Source: Phormidesmis priestleyi ULC007 | GTDB lineage: Bacteria > Cyanobacteriota > Cyanobacteriia > Leptolyngbyales > Leptolyngbyaceae | Length of the DNA stretch: 57,342 bases | Assembly (NCBI RefSeq): GCF_001895925.1 | Contig: NZ_MPPI01000029.1 | Span: 1 to 57,342, forward strand | Direction: 5' to 3' | Shown: positions 45,600 to 55,118 of the stretch, piece after piece | Position numbering within the stretch: the first letter of the stretch is position 1 | Layout: every line of letters starts with the position of its first letter | Made by a program: the position numbers and the translations under genes | Notes under the pieces: generated by a model | The model's input: the letters and a program-made list of their open reading frames with translations, nothing else | The model's database searches: none | What the model was told of the DNA's origin: nothing

Positions 45600-46433
45600 T
45601 TACTTGATTTTTTGCAAAGCTGATTCTTGATATCTGCGGTAGAGGGCTGTGCGATCGAGCGCGATCGCATACCGTTTGTCACTGGCAGGCACTGACCCCA
45701 TCAGCTTGGAGGCTTTGCCCCACGTATCGGCTAAGTTTTGCCACTGTTCAGGAGTTTGCGCTGTTTTGCCAATTTCAGAGGCTCTTTCTGCTAAACGAAC
45801 CGCCGTCGCAAAATTGTCTTGATCGAGATTGATTCCACTTGCCGATTGAATGGAAGTTGAATTTTTTGGAGGAGCAGTGGACGATCGCCCCTCTTGCCAC
45901 ATGTAAACTCCCCAACCTGCTAATAGCAAACCTGCGCTCACCGCTAACCCGCCAACGATGCCTTTTTTAAATTGGTTTTGTTCACGAATCAGGTGAGGCG
46001 ATCTCGTTTGAGGGCGATCGAAGCTCTCAATGCGATCGTCTCGCCAATCGGTTAGAAGTCGCTTGAGAGGATTTTTGCGCTTCAGGACAATTTCTTTTGA
46101 CCAGAGCACTTGCCCATCGGGGTCACGATTAATTTCTTCGAGCCACAGCAACTGTTGTTCACGAACGATGCGGCTGTTGATATTGACGCGACGAACGCTG
46201 CGAGGCTCGATCGCTTCTAAAATTTTTTGCACGCGATCGATGAGCATCGTTTGCTCTAGTTGCTCCTTGGTTGAAGCTTCGCAGAGCAGTTGCAAAATGC
46301 CGTTGGCAAAGATGGCGCGCGTTCTGACCCCAGAGTCAGCGAGTTTGTCGTTCAGCACTTGAATAATGGCTGCGACGCTTCCCTGGTGGGCCTGTCGAAA
46401 GATATCGTTAACCGAATCTGCTGTCATGCTCAT
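45600..46433 (-). CDS. Membrane-anchored protein of unknown function
   Basis: This 277-residue protein has about 165 cytoplasmic residues, one transmembrane helix (KGIVGGLAVSAGLLLAGWGV) and a short outer part rich in Ser/Thr/Pro. The N-terminal region (SVAAIIQVLNDKLADSGVRT, with VRRVNINSRIVREQQ later) has the character of a cyanobacterial signalling or scaffold module. The C-terminus resembles a helical repeat (NFATAVRLAERASEIGKTAQ). I do not recognise a named family. It converges with the HerA-like gene, 13 bases between stops. Confidence 0.7.
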   Translation of the reverse strand: MSMTADSVNDIFRQAHQGSVAAIIQVLNDKLADSGVRTRAIFANGILQLLCEASTKEQLEQTMLIDRVQKILEAIEPRSVRRVNINSRIVREQQLLWLEEINRDPDGQVLWSKEIVLKRKNPLKRLLTDWRDDRIESFDRPQTRSPHLIREQNQFKKGIVGGLAVSAGLLLAGWGVYMWQEGRSSTAPPKNSTSIQSASGINLDQDNFATAVRLAERASEIGKTAQTPEQWQNLADTWGKASKLMGSVPASDKRYAIALDRTALYRRYQESALQKIK

Positions 46434-46537
46434 CAGTTTGGTGCGGAATGAACCCTGATCGACTTTATTAAGAAATCATGATAACAGGAGATCTGTAGAT
46501 GGGTAGATGAAAGATGAATTCCTTACCGAGCATTTAC

Positions 46538-47281
46538 TTAGCTTAGGTGACGAGAATCGTTGAAGCGGCGTATTTGCCAAAGATCCGTGTTAAAACGATT
46601 TTGACTGGTTTGGTGCCAGCGCGATCGGTCAATCCAAAATTCAAATAATGCGGTGTTGCCCGCTCTGACTCGCCACGAGCGATCGCTGCCCAACAATTCA
46701 GCGATCAAGTGCTGCAAGATCCAACTATGGCTGACGACCCATAACCGATCGCCGTCAGTGTGACGTTCAATGAGGTGCGTGATAAATTGACGAGCGCGAG
46801 TGCGGGCATCGTGCAGCGACTCGGCTTCTGGAATTTGAATCCAGTCGGGTGAGGCTTCTAGGCGGCGGCAAAGTTCTGGGTAGCGAGTTCGAGCTTCAGA
46901 CCAGGTTAGCCCTTTGAGAATTCCGTTCTGAAATTCTTTGAGTTCGTTGGCGTATCGGATAGCGATCGCGGGGCGTTTCTCCTCGATTTCTGCTGACGAA
47001 GACTCAGCCGACGGATCGATCAAATCGCTCACCGTTGCCGGAAGCGGGGCTAATTGAAAGGAGGATAATAAGATCTCGGTCGTTTGAGCGGCTCGTTTCA
47101 GCGGACTGCTGTAAACGTGGGACGGATGCCAGGATTCTGCCAAAAGATATTGCGCTAGTTTTTCTGCCTGCATTCTGCCCGTGCTAGAAAGTTCAAAGTC
47201 TCCGTGTCCTTGCATCCGTTTTTGCTGGTTGCCAGTCGATTGAGCGTGACGGATGAACAAGAGTTTGAGAACTTTGGACAT
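46538..47281 (-). CDS. Histidine phosphatase superfamily protein
   Basis: This 247-residue phosphohydrolase belongs to the phosphoglycerate-mutase-like clan. The catalytic motif is LLFIRHAQSTGNQQKRMQGH, with RHA in place of the common RHG and the phospho-His in RH. The second catalytic residue is Glu in LKGLTWSEA, and the second His is in LWVVSHSWIL. It acts on sugar or nucleotide phosphates; the substrate is not known. Length is normal. It diverges from ndhM. Confidence 0.88.
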   Translation of the reverse strand: MSKVLKLLFIRHAQSTGNQQKRMQGHGDFELSSTGRMQAEKLAQYLLAESWHPSHVYSSPLKRAAQTTEILLSSFQLAPLPATVSDLIDPSAESSSAEIEEKRPAIAIRYANELKEFQNGILKGLTWSEARTRYPELCRRLEASPDWIQIPEAESLHDARTRARQFITHLIERHTDGDRLWVVSHSWILQHLIAELLGSDRSWRVRAGNTALFEFWIDRSRWHQTSQNRFNTDLWQIRRFNDSRHLS

Positions 47282-47444
47282 GGTGTTAGAAGAGTGAATG
47301 AGTCGTCAGACATTGACACCGTTCAATTTATAGCATTGAGAACTTTCTATAGAGCGGTTGCCAATGGTCGATCGTGTTTGGTGCTAAAGTCCGATTACAA
47401 TTGCAATAGCAGGCTTTGTACACCCAGTTCAGCAGAATAATTTT

Positions 47445-47801
47445 ATGACCTTAGTGAAATCCACCACCCGCCATATTCGTATTTTTACTGCTGAAGTTGA
47501 ACATAACGAGTTGGTTCCCAGTGACAACGTTTTGACGCTGGATGTTGACCCCGATAATGAACTCAACTGGAATGACGATGCGTTGCAGAAGATCTACCGC
47601 AAATTTGACGATCTGGTCGAGGCTTACAGTGGGGCTGACTTGACTGACTATAACTTGCGTCGCATCGGGTCAGATCTAGAACACTTGGTACGATCGCTCC
47701 TCAACAAAGGCGAGATTTCCTATAATCTCAACAGCCGTGTCCTAAATTACAGTCTTGGCTTGCCTCAAGTAAAGCCTGAAGACTCTGCCCCCGCAAAATA
47801 A
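47445..47801 (+). CDS. ndhM: NDH-1 subunit NdhM
   Basis: NdhM is a 118-residue peripheral subunit of the photosynthetic NAD(P)H:quinone complex on thylakoids, specific to cyanobacteria and chloroplasts. TRHIRIFTAEVEHNELVPSD, then NVLTLDVDPDNELNWNDDAL, then QKIYRKFDDLVEAYSGADLT matches the family closely. NDH-1 drives cyclic electron flow, respiration and carbon concentration. The stop is 2 bases from the stop of the converging DUF1517 gene. Normal length, no lesions. Confidence 0.95.
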   Translation: MTLVKSTTRHIRIFTAEVEHNELVPSDNVLTLDVDPDNELNWNDDALQKIYRKFDDLVEAYSGADLTDYNLRRIGSDLEHLVRSLLNKGEISYNLNSRVLNYSLGLPQVKPEDSAPAK

Positions 47802-47803
47802 AT

Positions 47804-48775
47804 TTAAATCTGCATCATTCCCGAATATTCAGTCAGCAACTCGTCGTAGGTGAGACTGTCGCCCTTGTCTTGCGGACTCCAGAGCAGTTCAAAAACCATG
47901 AGGTAGTCTGGGTTGATTGAGGCAAGTTTCTCTAGCGCCGCTTTGAGTGCCTCCGTCGTCCGCACTTCACTCAATAGAGGCTTGTCGTCAGCCGTCCCGA
48001 CAATCAGTGTCACCACAATATAAGAAGCGGGGTCTTCTTCAGGATCAGGCGTAAACGTCTTGGTGTTGACCCTGCCGCCGACATTGGTTAGGGTTTCGAC
48101 GCTAAAATTGCTGCGCTCGGCGATCGAGTTCTGACTAAACAAAGTCTCTGCCTCTTCGCGAGTTTTCACCGTTTGAGAACTGGCTAACACGTGACTCCAG
48201 TTTTCTGGCATTCTCAGCAGCGCTAGAACGACTTCCTGTAATTCTTGCTGAAGTCCTTGAGAAGTTTCAGTGTCGGCATTCTGGACAATTTCGGATAGCT
48301 GCGATTGAATGGCGCGACCTTCTGCCAAAAGTGCTACCTGTAGCTTAGTAACCGTTACCTTATCGTTATCGAGTTCTGAAGTGGAGCCGATTCCTTTTCT
48401 CGCTGAGAGCAGCAGCCAAACCACCAGCCCACCCCCGCCTAGAACCAGCAACATCACCAAAAGCAGCCCAAACCCGCCGATCGCACTAGAGCCATAGCCG
48501 TAGGAGGAACCCCCATAAGGGATAAACACGGCACCGCCCCCACTGTTATAGCCTCCAGAGGAGTTGTTGCGACTCGACCCGCTCGATCGAGAGGGCGAAC
48601 TCCGAAATGATCCGCCACTGCTGCGTCCGCCACTGCTTTTAGCGTAAGCAGCGTTACCTAAATCCAATTTTTTGCCTTGAAGAGTGGCGATCGGCAAGCT
48701 GACTGAACTGAGGAGACCACAACTCATTACGGTGGCACAAAAAAGCTTAAAGGTTCTGGTTGGCATAATGTCCAT
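47804..48775 (-). CDS. DUF1517 family membrane protein
   Basis: This 323-residue protein has an N-terminal signal or helix (KLFCATVMSCGLLSSVSLP), a long Gly/Ser-rich stretch (SSGGRSSGGSFRSSPSRSSG), and a membrane helix (GFGLLLVMLLVLGGGGLVVW). A conserved C-terminal DUF1517 region follows (VTLIVGTADDKPLLSEVRTT, then EALKAALEKLASINPDYLMV). The family is found in cyanobacteria and plastids, with membrane association; its activity is unknown to me. The trmD stop is 8 bases upstream on the same strand, so they are probably co-transcribed. Confidence 0.88.
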   Translation of the reverse strand: MDIMPTRTFKLFCATVMSCGLLSSVSLPIATLQGKKLDLGNAAYAKSSGGRSSGGSFRSSPSRSSGSSRNNSSGGYNSGGGAVFIPYGGSSYGYGSSAIGGFGLLLVMLLVLGGGGLVVWLLLSARKGIGSTSELDNDKVTVTKLQVALLAEGRAIQSQLSEIVQNADTETSQGLQQELQEVVLALLRMPENWSHVLASSQTVKTREEAETLFSQNSIAERSNFSVETLTNVGGRVNTKTFTPDPEEDPASYIVVTLIVGTADDKPLLSEVRTTEALKAALEKLASINPDYLMVFELLWSPQDKGDSLTYDELLTEYSGMMQI

Positions 48776-48783
48776 TTATTAAG

Positions 48784-49506
48784 TTAACTTGCATCTGCTC
48801 CCTGGTTTTCTTCTTCCAGCCAACGCTGATAGAGATCGGGGCGACGAATTCGGGTTCTTTCGATCTGCTGCTCTTTGCGCCAGCGATCGATTTCTGCATG
48901 GTTCCCTGATCGCAACACCTTCGGCACCTCCCATTCCCTAAACACAAAAGGACGGGTGTATTGAGGGTAATCGAGCAATCCTGCCTCGAAGCTTTCTGCT
49001 TTGAGAGACTCTTCTTTGCCAATTGTGCCCGGAAGCAGCCGAATCGTCCCATTTAACAATGCTAACGCTGGAATTTCTCCACAGGTGAGCACAAAATCGC
49101 CGAGAGACACTTCCCGATCGACGAGATTAAGCACCCGCTCATCAACGCCCTCGTAATGTCCGCAAAGGATGACAATCTGATCGTAATTGACTGCTAGTTC
49201 TTTGAGTAGCGATTGATTCATGGGTTTGCCTTGAGGAGTCATAAAAATCACCTGTCGCCGGGGCAACATCGGCAATGATTCTATGGCAGCAAAAACGGGT
49301 TCTGGCTTAATCAACATCCCAACCCCGCCGCCATATGGCTCATCATCGACGCGACGGTGCTTGTCAAGGGCAAACTCACGCGGATTGATCAGATTGACGA
49401 TCGCGATTTCTTTAGCGAGGGCTTTTCCGAGCAATCCAGAACTGAGTGGGGAGGCGAAGAAGTCAGGGAATAAGGTTACGATGTCAAAGCGCATAAATAA
49501 AGGCAA
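48784..49506 (-). CDS. trmD: tRNA (guanine37-N1)-methyltransferase
   Basis: TrmD makes m1G37 next to the anticodon, preventing +1 frameshifts; it uses S-adenosyl methionine in a knotted fold. The 240-residue protein has MRFDIVTLFPDFFASPLSSG, then DDEPYGGGVGMLIKPEPVFA, then the knot segments LCGHYEGVDERVLNLVDREV and SLGDFVLTCGEIPAL. Length and order are typical. It is followed by DUF1517 on the same strand. Essential in most bacteria. Confidence 0.96.
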   Translation of the reverse strand: MPLFMRFDIVTLFPDFFASPLSSGLLGKALAKEIAIVNLINPREFALDKHRRVDDEPYGGGVGMLIKPEPVFAAIESLPMLPRRQVIFMTPQGKPMNQSLLKELAVNYDQIVILCGHYEGVDERVLNLVDREVSLGDFVLTCGEIPALALLNGTIRLLPGTIGKEESLKAESFEAGLLDYPQYTRPFVFREWEVPKVLRSGNHAEIDRWRKEQQIERTRIRRPDLYQRWLEEENQGADAS

Positions 49507-49722
49507 TAGGATAAGGGAAATTGCCAGGTCAACCTGTCACAGGGAATTTACACAAAAAAATCTTTCAATTACTTAACTTATGGTTAATAATCTGGCATGA
49601 TCTGGATTAAGGAAAATTTAATATTTCGTCTTCAGCGATCGCTTCATTTAGTCTATAAGATCCTCTAAAAACCAGCCTTTCAATTGTCCTCCATTGATGT
49701 GTTTCACGTCGCAGAGACACCC

Positions 49723-50574
49723 ATGATAGAGTTAGCGTTGCAATCCCTGATGTTGAAGATGCCTCAGCCCACAAATACCGCCATTATGGTCATTGGGGGA
49801 GCGGAAGACAAAGTACACGGACGCGACATCCTCCGAAGCTTTTTTGTAAGGGCTGGCGGCGAAGATGCTCGCATCGCCATTTTTCCTTGTGCGTCTCGTG
49901 AGCCAGTGGTGATCGGAGAGCGCTATCACACGATTTTTACTGAGATGGGCGCGAAGGCGATCGAGGTTCTCAATATCTGCGATCGCGCTCAGTGCAATGA
50001 TCCAATTTTGCAGGAATATGTCCGCAATTGCACGGGGATCTTTATGACGGGCGGCGACCAGCTACGGCTCTGCGCGATGCTGTCAGACACGCCCATTATG
50101 GAGATTGTGCGTACCCGCGCTCAGTCTGGCTCAGTTACTCTAGCTGGAACCAGTGCTGGGGCTGCTGTCATGGGTCATCATATGATCGCAGGAGGCGGCA
50201 GCGGTGAATCTCCAAATTCTTCTCTGGTAGACATGACGTTAGGGCTGGGCATTATTCCAGAGGTGATTGTAGACCAACACTTTCACAATCGAAATCGGAT
50301 GGCTCGTCTGATGAGCGCTGTCTCTGCCCACCCCGATCTGTTAGGAATTGGCATTGACGAAGACACCTGCGCCCTATTTGAGGGAGACGGCACTCTACAA
50401 GTTTTAGGCAAAGGCACGGTCACGATCATTGATCCCGGTGAGATGACCTACACCAACCGCGCCGAAGTAGGATTAGCTGACCCGTTGTGTATCTGCAACT
50501 TAAGAGTTCATATCTTGAGTCAAGGATGCCGTTACGATTTAAATAAGAGGCTATCTGCAAGTTGTCCGCAATAA
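49723..50574 (+). CDS. cphB: Cyanophycinase
   Basis: CphB is a serine-type exopeptidase that cuts cyanophycin (arginine-aspartate polymer) into beta-Asp-Arg dipeptides in the cytoplasm. MVIGGAEDKVHGRDILRSFF is the family N-terminus. The nucleophile Ser is in LAGTSAGAAVMG near residue 143. PEVIVDQHFHNRNRMARLMS and GIDEDTCALFEGDG complete the active site. The 283-residue length is typical. ATG 49723 is used; ATG 49750 also fits. It pairs with cphA 420 bases downstream. Confidence 0.95.
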   Translation: MIELALQSLMLKMPQPTNTAIMVIGGAEDKVHGRDILRSFFVRAGGEDARIAIFPCASREPVVIGERYHTIFTEMGAKAIEVLNICDRAQCNDPILQEYVRNCTGIFMTGGDQLRLCAMLSDTPIMEIVRTRAQSGSVTLAGTSAGAAVMGHHMIAGGGSGESPNSSLVDMTLGLGIIPEVIVDQHFHNRNRMARLMSAVSAHPDLLGIGIDEDTCALFEGDGTLQVLGKGTVTIIDPGEMTYTNRAEVGLADPLCICNLRVHILSQGCRYDLNKRLSASCPQ

Positions 50575-50994
50575 CAACCACGAGATTGTGAGGTTAAAGA
50601 CCAAGAACTGTAGGTAGTGCAATTTATTCGTTTTTTATTCCTAGCGTTTCACGCACATTCTGGTAGATTTGCGAGTTAACCTTATAGATTCATGCACCTG
50701 TTGTGGTAAGTTTCCTGTAGAGTAGATTTACAATTTTTAATTAAGTTTCATCACAGCTTATTCGCTTTTCCTTCCCTAATATTTGAATAAGTGTTTGCAC
50801 CATCTCTTACCAGTTAACCTACTCAGAGATGCTTCTTAATGTCAACTGTTTGCGGTGAACAGTTCGGGCGTTTCAGGCGTTTGAAACTGAGTTGTGGCTT
50901 CTCTGAGGCGACTCTCCACCCGGTTCAGTTTAGATAGCTGCTTTGTCATTGTCTGCACGATCGCAGTTAGCCTTTCATCTCTTAACCTAGCCTT
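50575..50994. other. 420-bp gap between cphB and cphA
   Basis: No gene or RNA was seen. A short inverted repeat GTTTCA / TGAAAC lies at about 50870-50887. The gap is large enough for a separate cphA promoter. GTAGAGTAGATTTAC is near an NtcA-like GTA-N8-TAC but has N9 spacing. Confidence 0.5.
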
Positions 50995-53709
50995 ATGAAA
51001 ATACTCAAGATCCAGACGTTACGCGGCCCTAATTATTGGAGCATTCGACGACACAAACTCGTGATCATGCGCCTTGATTTGGAAGACTTAGCAGAATCGC
51101 CCTCCAGTGAAATTCCTGGCTTTTATGAGGGTTTGATTTCGACGCTTCCGAGCTTAGTTGAGCATTTTTGCTCTCCTGGCTGCCGAGGTGGCTTTCTGAG
51201 CCGAGTTTTAGAAGGCACCATGATGGGGCACATCATTGAGCACGTAGCGCTGGAACTTCAAGAATTGGCAGGGATGCCCGTAGGGTTTGGACGCACCCGC
51301 GAGACCGCAACCCCTGGCACCTATCAAGTCGTGATTGAATATGAAAATGAGCAAGCAGGGCGCTATGCGGCTCGTGCGGCCGTTCGACTCTGCGAGAGTG
51401 TAATCGCAACCGGAACGTATCCGGCAGATGAGTTGCAGCAAGACTTGAAAGATTTGCGCGAATTTGCAGCAGATGCAGCTCTAGGCCCAAGTACTGAGAC
51501 TTTGGTGAAAGAAGCTGAAGCTCGTGGAATTCCTTGGATGGAGTTGGGTGTTCGTGCCATGATTCAGCTTGGGTATGGGGTGCATCAAAAGAAACTTCAG
51601 GCAACGTTGAGCGATCGTACCAGCGTTCTCGGTGTGGAACTGGCTAGCGATAAAGAAGGCACGAAGCAAATTCTGCGATCGGCAGGCATTCCGGTGCCTC
51701 GTGGGACGGTAATCAACTATTTGAATGAGTTGCAGGACGCGATCGACGATTTGGGCGGCTACCCGATCGTGATCAAACCTTTGAACGGCAATCACGGACG
51801 CGGGATCACGATCAACATCACTGAATGGGAACAGGCAGAAGCTGCTTACGACGTGGCAAAGGAAGTGTCTAAAGCAGTCATCGTCGAGCGGTTTTATGAG
51901 GGCAGCGATCACCGCGTTCTCGTGATCAATGGCAAAGTCGTTGCGGTCGCGGAGCGAATTCCGGCCCATGTGATTGGGGATGGCAAATCGACGATTAGTG
52001 ACCTGATCGAAGAAACCAATCGCGACTCGCGGCGAGGTGACGGACACGACAACGTTCTGACCAAAATTGAGGTCGATCGCACGACTTGGCAACTCTTAGA
52101 TCAAAAAGGCTATAACCTCGACACCGTTCTGGCTGAACATGAAGTTTGCTATCTGCGAGCCACTGCAAATTTGAGTACCGGGGGAATCGCGGTCGATCGC
52201 ACCGATGATATTCACCCTGAAACTGTTTGGCTCGCGCAACGAGTCGTCAAAATCATCGGTCTAGACATTGCCGGAATTGATATTGTCACCTCTGATATCT
52301 CAAAGACTTTACGAGAGATGGATGGAGTGATCGTTGAAGTAAATGCTGCTCCTGGGTTTAGGATGCACATTTGCCCTAGTGAGGGCATTCCTCGCAACGT
52401 CGCGGAGCCTGTGGTCAATATGCTGTTTCCGCCAGGGTCGCCTAGTCGAGTGCCGATCGTGGCAGTCACTGGCACTAACGGCAAAACCACGACGACCCGT
52501 CTGATTGCTCACATCTTCAGACAAACTCAGCAAGTCGTTGGCTACACGACCACCGACGGCACCTATATTGGTGATTATCTGGTCGAGCCAGGTGACAACA
52601 CAGGGCCGCAGAGTGCCCAACTGATTTTGCAAGATCCGACCGTGGAGGTCGCGATTTTAGAGAGTGCGCGCGGTGGAATTTTGCGATCGGGGTTAGCCTT
52701 TAGTGCCTGTGATGTGGGCGTAGTGCTAAACGTCGCCGCCGATCACTTAGGGCTAGGAGACATTAACACGATCGATGACATGGCGCGGGTCAAAAGCGTG
52801 GTGGCAGAGGCAGCGATGCCCAACGGCTATGCTGTGCTTAATGCCGATGATTCTCTGGTTTCGGCGATGGCAAATCGGGCATCGGCACAAATTGCCTATT
52901 TTTCCATGAATCCCGATAACCCCTTGATTCGATCGCACACTCAGCGCGGCGGACTCGCTGCTGTTTATGAGAATGGCTATCTGTCGATTCTCAAAGGCGA
53001 CTGGACGCTGAGAATTGAGCAAGCGGTCAACGTGCCATTGACCTTGGGCGGACGGGCACCCTTTATGATTGCCAATGCGTTAGCGGCGAGTTTGGCGGCC
53101 TTTGCTCAAGGCGTTCGGATTGAAGATATTCGTGCCGCATTGGTGACTTTTCAGGCATCAACCGAGCAGACTCCCGGACGAATGAACCTGTTTAATTTGG
53201 GCACGTTCCACGCTCTGATTGATTATGCTCACAACCCCCACAGCTACGAAGCACTAGGCGGCTTTGTGAAAAATTGGACAACCGGAGAGCGGATTGGCGT
53301 AATTGGCGGGCCGGGCGATCGTCGCGATGAAGACTTTGTTTCTCTCGGCACCCTGTCAGCTCAGATCTTCGATCGCATCATTGTCAAAGAAGACGATGAC
53401 ACGCGAGGGCGCGATCGCGGCGAGGTGGCAAAGTGGATTCATCAGAGCATTGAGCAAACCCGACCTGACGTTCACTGTGAGATGATTTTTGACGAGACAA
53501 CCGCAATTCAAGCAGCGCTCGATTCGGCAACTCCCGGCAGTCTGGTGGTGATTTTGCCTGAGAGTGTTAACCGAGCAATTCAGCTAATTGAGGCGCGGAA
53601 TCCCGTGCAGGTGGTCACGCCTACAGCAGCCCAGCCAACCCCTGATTCAAACGGGTATGTGTCATTAACAGAAGAAAAAGCGATCGTCTCTAGCGGGTTG
53701 AGCGGCTAA
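50995..53709 (+). CDS. cphA: Cyanophycin synthetase
   Basis: CphA makes cyanophycin, adding Asp and then Arg to the polymer with ATP; it stores nitrogen in cytoplasmic granules. The 904-residue chain has the N-terminal primer-binding domain (to about 160), an ATP-grasp domain (about 220-480, with VIKPLNGNHGRGITIN and GVIVEVNAAPGFRMH), and a Mur-ligase-like domain with P-loop VAVTGTNGKTTTTRLIAH near residue 492. The later ALIDYAHNPHSYEALGGFVK motif is Mur-type. Size and order are typical. The partner cphB lies upstream. Confidence 0.97.
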   Translation: MKILKIQTLRGPNYWSIRRHKLVIMRLDLEDLAESPSSEIPGFYEGLISTLPSLVEHFCSPGCRGGFLSRVLEGTMMGHIIEHVALELQELAGMPVGFGRTRETATPGTYQVVIEYENEQAGRYAARAAVRLCESVIATGTYPADELQQDLKDLREFAADAALGPSTETLVKEAEARGIPWMELGVRAMIQLGYGVHQKKLQATLSDRTSVLGVELASDKEGTKQILRSAGIPVPRGTVINYLNELQDAIDDLGGYPIVIKPLNGNHGRGITINITEWEQAEAAYDVAKEVSKAVIVERFYEGSDHRVLVINGKVVAVAERIPAHVIGDGKSTISDLIEETNRDSRRGDGHDNVLTKIEVDRTTWQLLDQKGYNLDTVLAEHEVCYLRATANLSTGGIAVDRTDDIHPETVWLAQRVVKIIGLDIAGIDIVTSDISKTLREMDGVIVEVNAAPGFRMHICPSEGIPRNVAEPVVNMLFPPGSPSRVPIVAVTGTNGKTTTTRLIAHIFRQTQQVVGYTTTDGTYIGDYLVEPGDNTGPQSAQLILQDPTVEVAILESARGGILRSGLAFSACDVGVVLNVAADHLGLGDINTIDDMARVKSVVAEAAMPNGYAVLNADDSLVSAMANRASAQIAYFSMNPDNPLIRSHTQRGGLAAVYENGYLSILKGDWTLRIEQAVNVPLTLGGRAPFMIANALAASLAAFAQGVRIEDIRAALVTFQASTEQTPGRMNLFNLGTFHALIDYAHNPHSYEALGGFVKNWTTGERIGVIGGPGDRRDEDFVSLGTLSAQIFDRIIVKEDDDTRGRDRGEVAKWIHQSIEQTRPDVHCEMIFDETTAIQAALDSATPGSLVVILPESVNRAIQLIEARNPVQVVTPTAAQPTPDSNGYVSLTEEKAIVSSGLSG

Positions 53710-53746
53710 TCTGTCGTCAATCTTGTAACAGATGGTTGATTTGTGA

Positions 53747-53772
53747 AGCAGGGGCATGACTATGCCCCTGCT
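53747..53772. terminator. Bidirectional terminator between cphA and tatA
   Basis: AGCAGGGGCAT (53747-53757) pairs perfectly with ATGCCCCTGCT (53762-53772) with a 4-base loop. It lies between two converging genes. The T-run is short (TTTGG), so the terminator call is moderate; it also resembles the GGGCAT repeat family. Confidence 0.6.
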
Positions 53773-53795
53773 TTGGTGTATTAATTGCTGATCAG

Positions 53796-53972
53796 TTAGC
53801 CGTCGTAGTCGTGATCTGGCTTGTCTGTTTCTTCTTCTTTGCTGATGCCTTCTTTAAAGCTTCGCAACGTCTTACCAAAAGTGCTGCCGAGTTCAGGGAT
53901 CTTTTTAGGCCCAAAAATCAGAATTGCAACGACGCAAACAATGACCACCTCTGGCCAGCCCAGATTAAACAT
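53796..53972 (-). CDS. tatA: TatA/E twin-arginine translocase subunit
   Basis: This 58-residue protein of the Tat export pore carries folded proteins such as PhoD across the membrane. It starts MFNLGWPEVVIVCVVAILIF, the single helix, then GPKKIPELGSTFGKTLRSFK, the FG/amphipathic hinge, then an acidic tail. ATG 53972 has AGGAG 6 bases upstream; the longer open frame to 54098 adds non-family residues. Full length for TatA/E. Confidence 0.95.
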   Translation of the reverse strand: MFNLGWPEVVIVCVVAILIFGPKKIPELGSTFGKTLRSFKEGISKEEETDKPDHDYDG

Positions 53973-54084
53973 ATAATCTCCTGTTAATCGCCTCTCCTCA
54001 CTATAGAAGACATAGAAGCTGCATTTACGAATTTGGCTTGTAATACCCATTTCAAAAACAATTGCGATTGATCGAACGATCGCG

Positions 54085-54110
54085 AGAGGGCATGGCATAC
54101 CCCTACTGCG
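54085..54110. repeat. Degenerate copy of the GGGCATGGCA repeat
   Basis: AGGGCATGGCATACCCCTAC shares GGGCATGGCA with the copy at 41457, but the right arm is divergent. Confidence 0.35.
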
Positions 54111-54135
54111 GATCTGTCGCTTAGATCAAATCAGT

Positions 54136-54276
54136 ATGAAAAACTCGATGCGTTTATCAGATGGCATGAGAGCTTTTATCAACGGCTTTGGGCAACCTAC
54201 AGGCAGAATGTTCCAGAGTTACCCTGGTCAGCATCTAGGAAACCTGGGAGCGCAGTTGTTTAGTCATAAAGCTTGA
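54136..54276 (+). CDS. Small 46-residue protein, unknown
   Basis: ATG 54136 opens MKNSMRLSDGMRAFINGFGQ, then PTGRMFQSYPGQHLGNLGAQ and LFSHKA, ending TGA 54274-54276. The ribosome site is weak. It lies 10 bases before the first SH3 gene on the same strand and could be translationally coupled to it. No family is recognised; coding status is uncertain. Confidence 0.4.
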   Translation: MKNSMRLSDGMRAFINGFGQPTGRMFQSYPGQHLGNLGAQLFSHKA

Positions 54277-54285
54277 GGCATTGAA

Positions 54286-55050
54286 ATGGCTTTCAGGGTG
54301 AATCAGATTTTGAAGTCTCCGCTAGGGTTGGGGGCATTTGTTACGGCAATAATGATCGTGGTGGGAACTGGGTATGTTTCTTTGAAGCCTCAGCCGAACT
54401 CGTCAATGGCTTCTCAACCTCTGTCTGAAACGGTGCAATTATCTTCCGATTCGCTGGAGGCGTTTAAGGGATGTTTGACGATCGTCAGCGATCCACAGCC
54501 TCCCTTAAATGTTCGGGCGGCTCCGACCGATCGCTTTAACAACATTGTGGGTGGTATTCAAGATGGAGACTCAATAACGGTGATTGGCAAACAGCGAGGA
54601 TGGCTGCAAATTAGTGCGCCTGTGCCGGGTTGGGTAGATAAAGCGTTAACCAAAACAATTTGTGATCAAGCCGAGCAAGCCGAACTTGCAAAATCTTCTG
54701 CCATGAAGACAGATGTGGGAAATCGGGTGTTAGCGGAAGCGATCGAAGAGTATCAGTCAGGCGATTTGAATTCGGCAATTAAGCTGATTAAAACGATTCC
54801 AGAAGACAGTTCTGTTTATGCTCAAGCTCAAGTTTCTCTCAAAACAATGCCCAATCAATGGAGACGAGCTAAGAGTTTGTATGGCACCGCTCAAACTGCT
54901 TTAAAGGAAAACAGAGCGGCAGATGTGCTGAAGCTTGTGGAGGAAATTCCAGATATCCGATATTGGAGAGAGAAATTTACCCCACTGGTGAAGCAAGCGA
55001 TTTATTATCAGCATTATGGTAATGCTGCGCCTCAAAGTCACCCCAAATAG
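54286..55050 (+). CDS. SH3-domain protein 1, membrane-anchored
   Basis: This 254-residue protein has an N-terminal helix (LGLGAFVTAIMIVVGTGYVS) and a bacterial SH3b domain (PPLNVRAAPTDRFNNIVGGI, then GKQRGWLQISAPVPGWVDKA). A C-terminal helical part with a TPR-like segment (LAEAIEEYQSGDLNSAIKLI) follows. SH3b domains often bind peptidoglycan or peptides; this one is likely periplasmic. A second SH3 gene follows by 68 bases. Confidence 0.82.
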   Translation: MAFRVNQILKSPLGLGAFVTAIMIVVGTGYVSLKPQPNSSMASQPLSETVQLSSDSLEAFKGCLTIVSDPQPPLNVRAAPTDRFNNIVGGIQDGDSITVIGKQRGWLQISAPVPGWVDKALTKTICDQAEQAELAKSSAMKTDVGNRVLAEAIEEYQSGDLNSAIKLIKTIPEDSSVYAQAQVSLKTMPNQWRRAKSLYGTAQTALKENRAADVLKLVEEIPDIRYWREKFTPLVKQAIYYQHYGNAAPQSHPK

Positions 55051-55118
55051 TCGTTTAGAATTCCGATTTTTACTGAGTTCTCGATGAAGTTAACTACGAT
55101 CGCTAATATTCTCAATTC

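Noticed and set aside
50709-50735. NtcA-like site GTAGAGTAGATTTAC before cphA
   Set aside because: Spacing between GTA and TAC is 9, not the usual 8, and there is no supporting -10 at the right distance.
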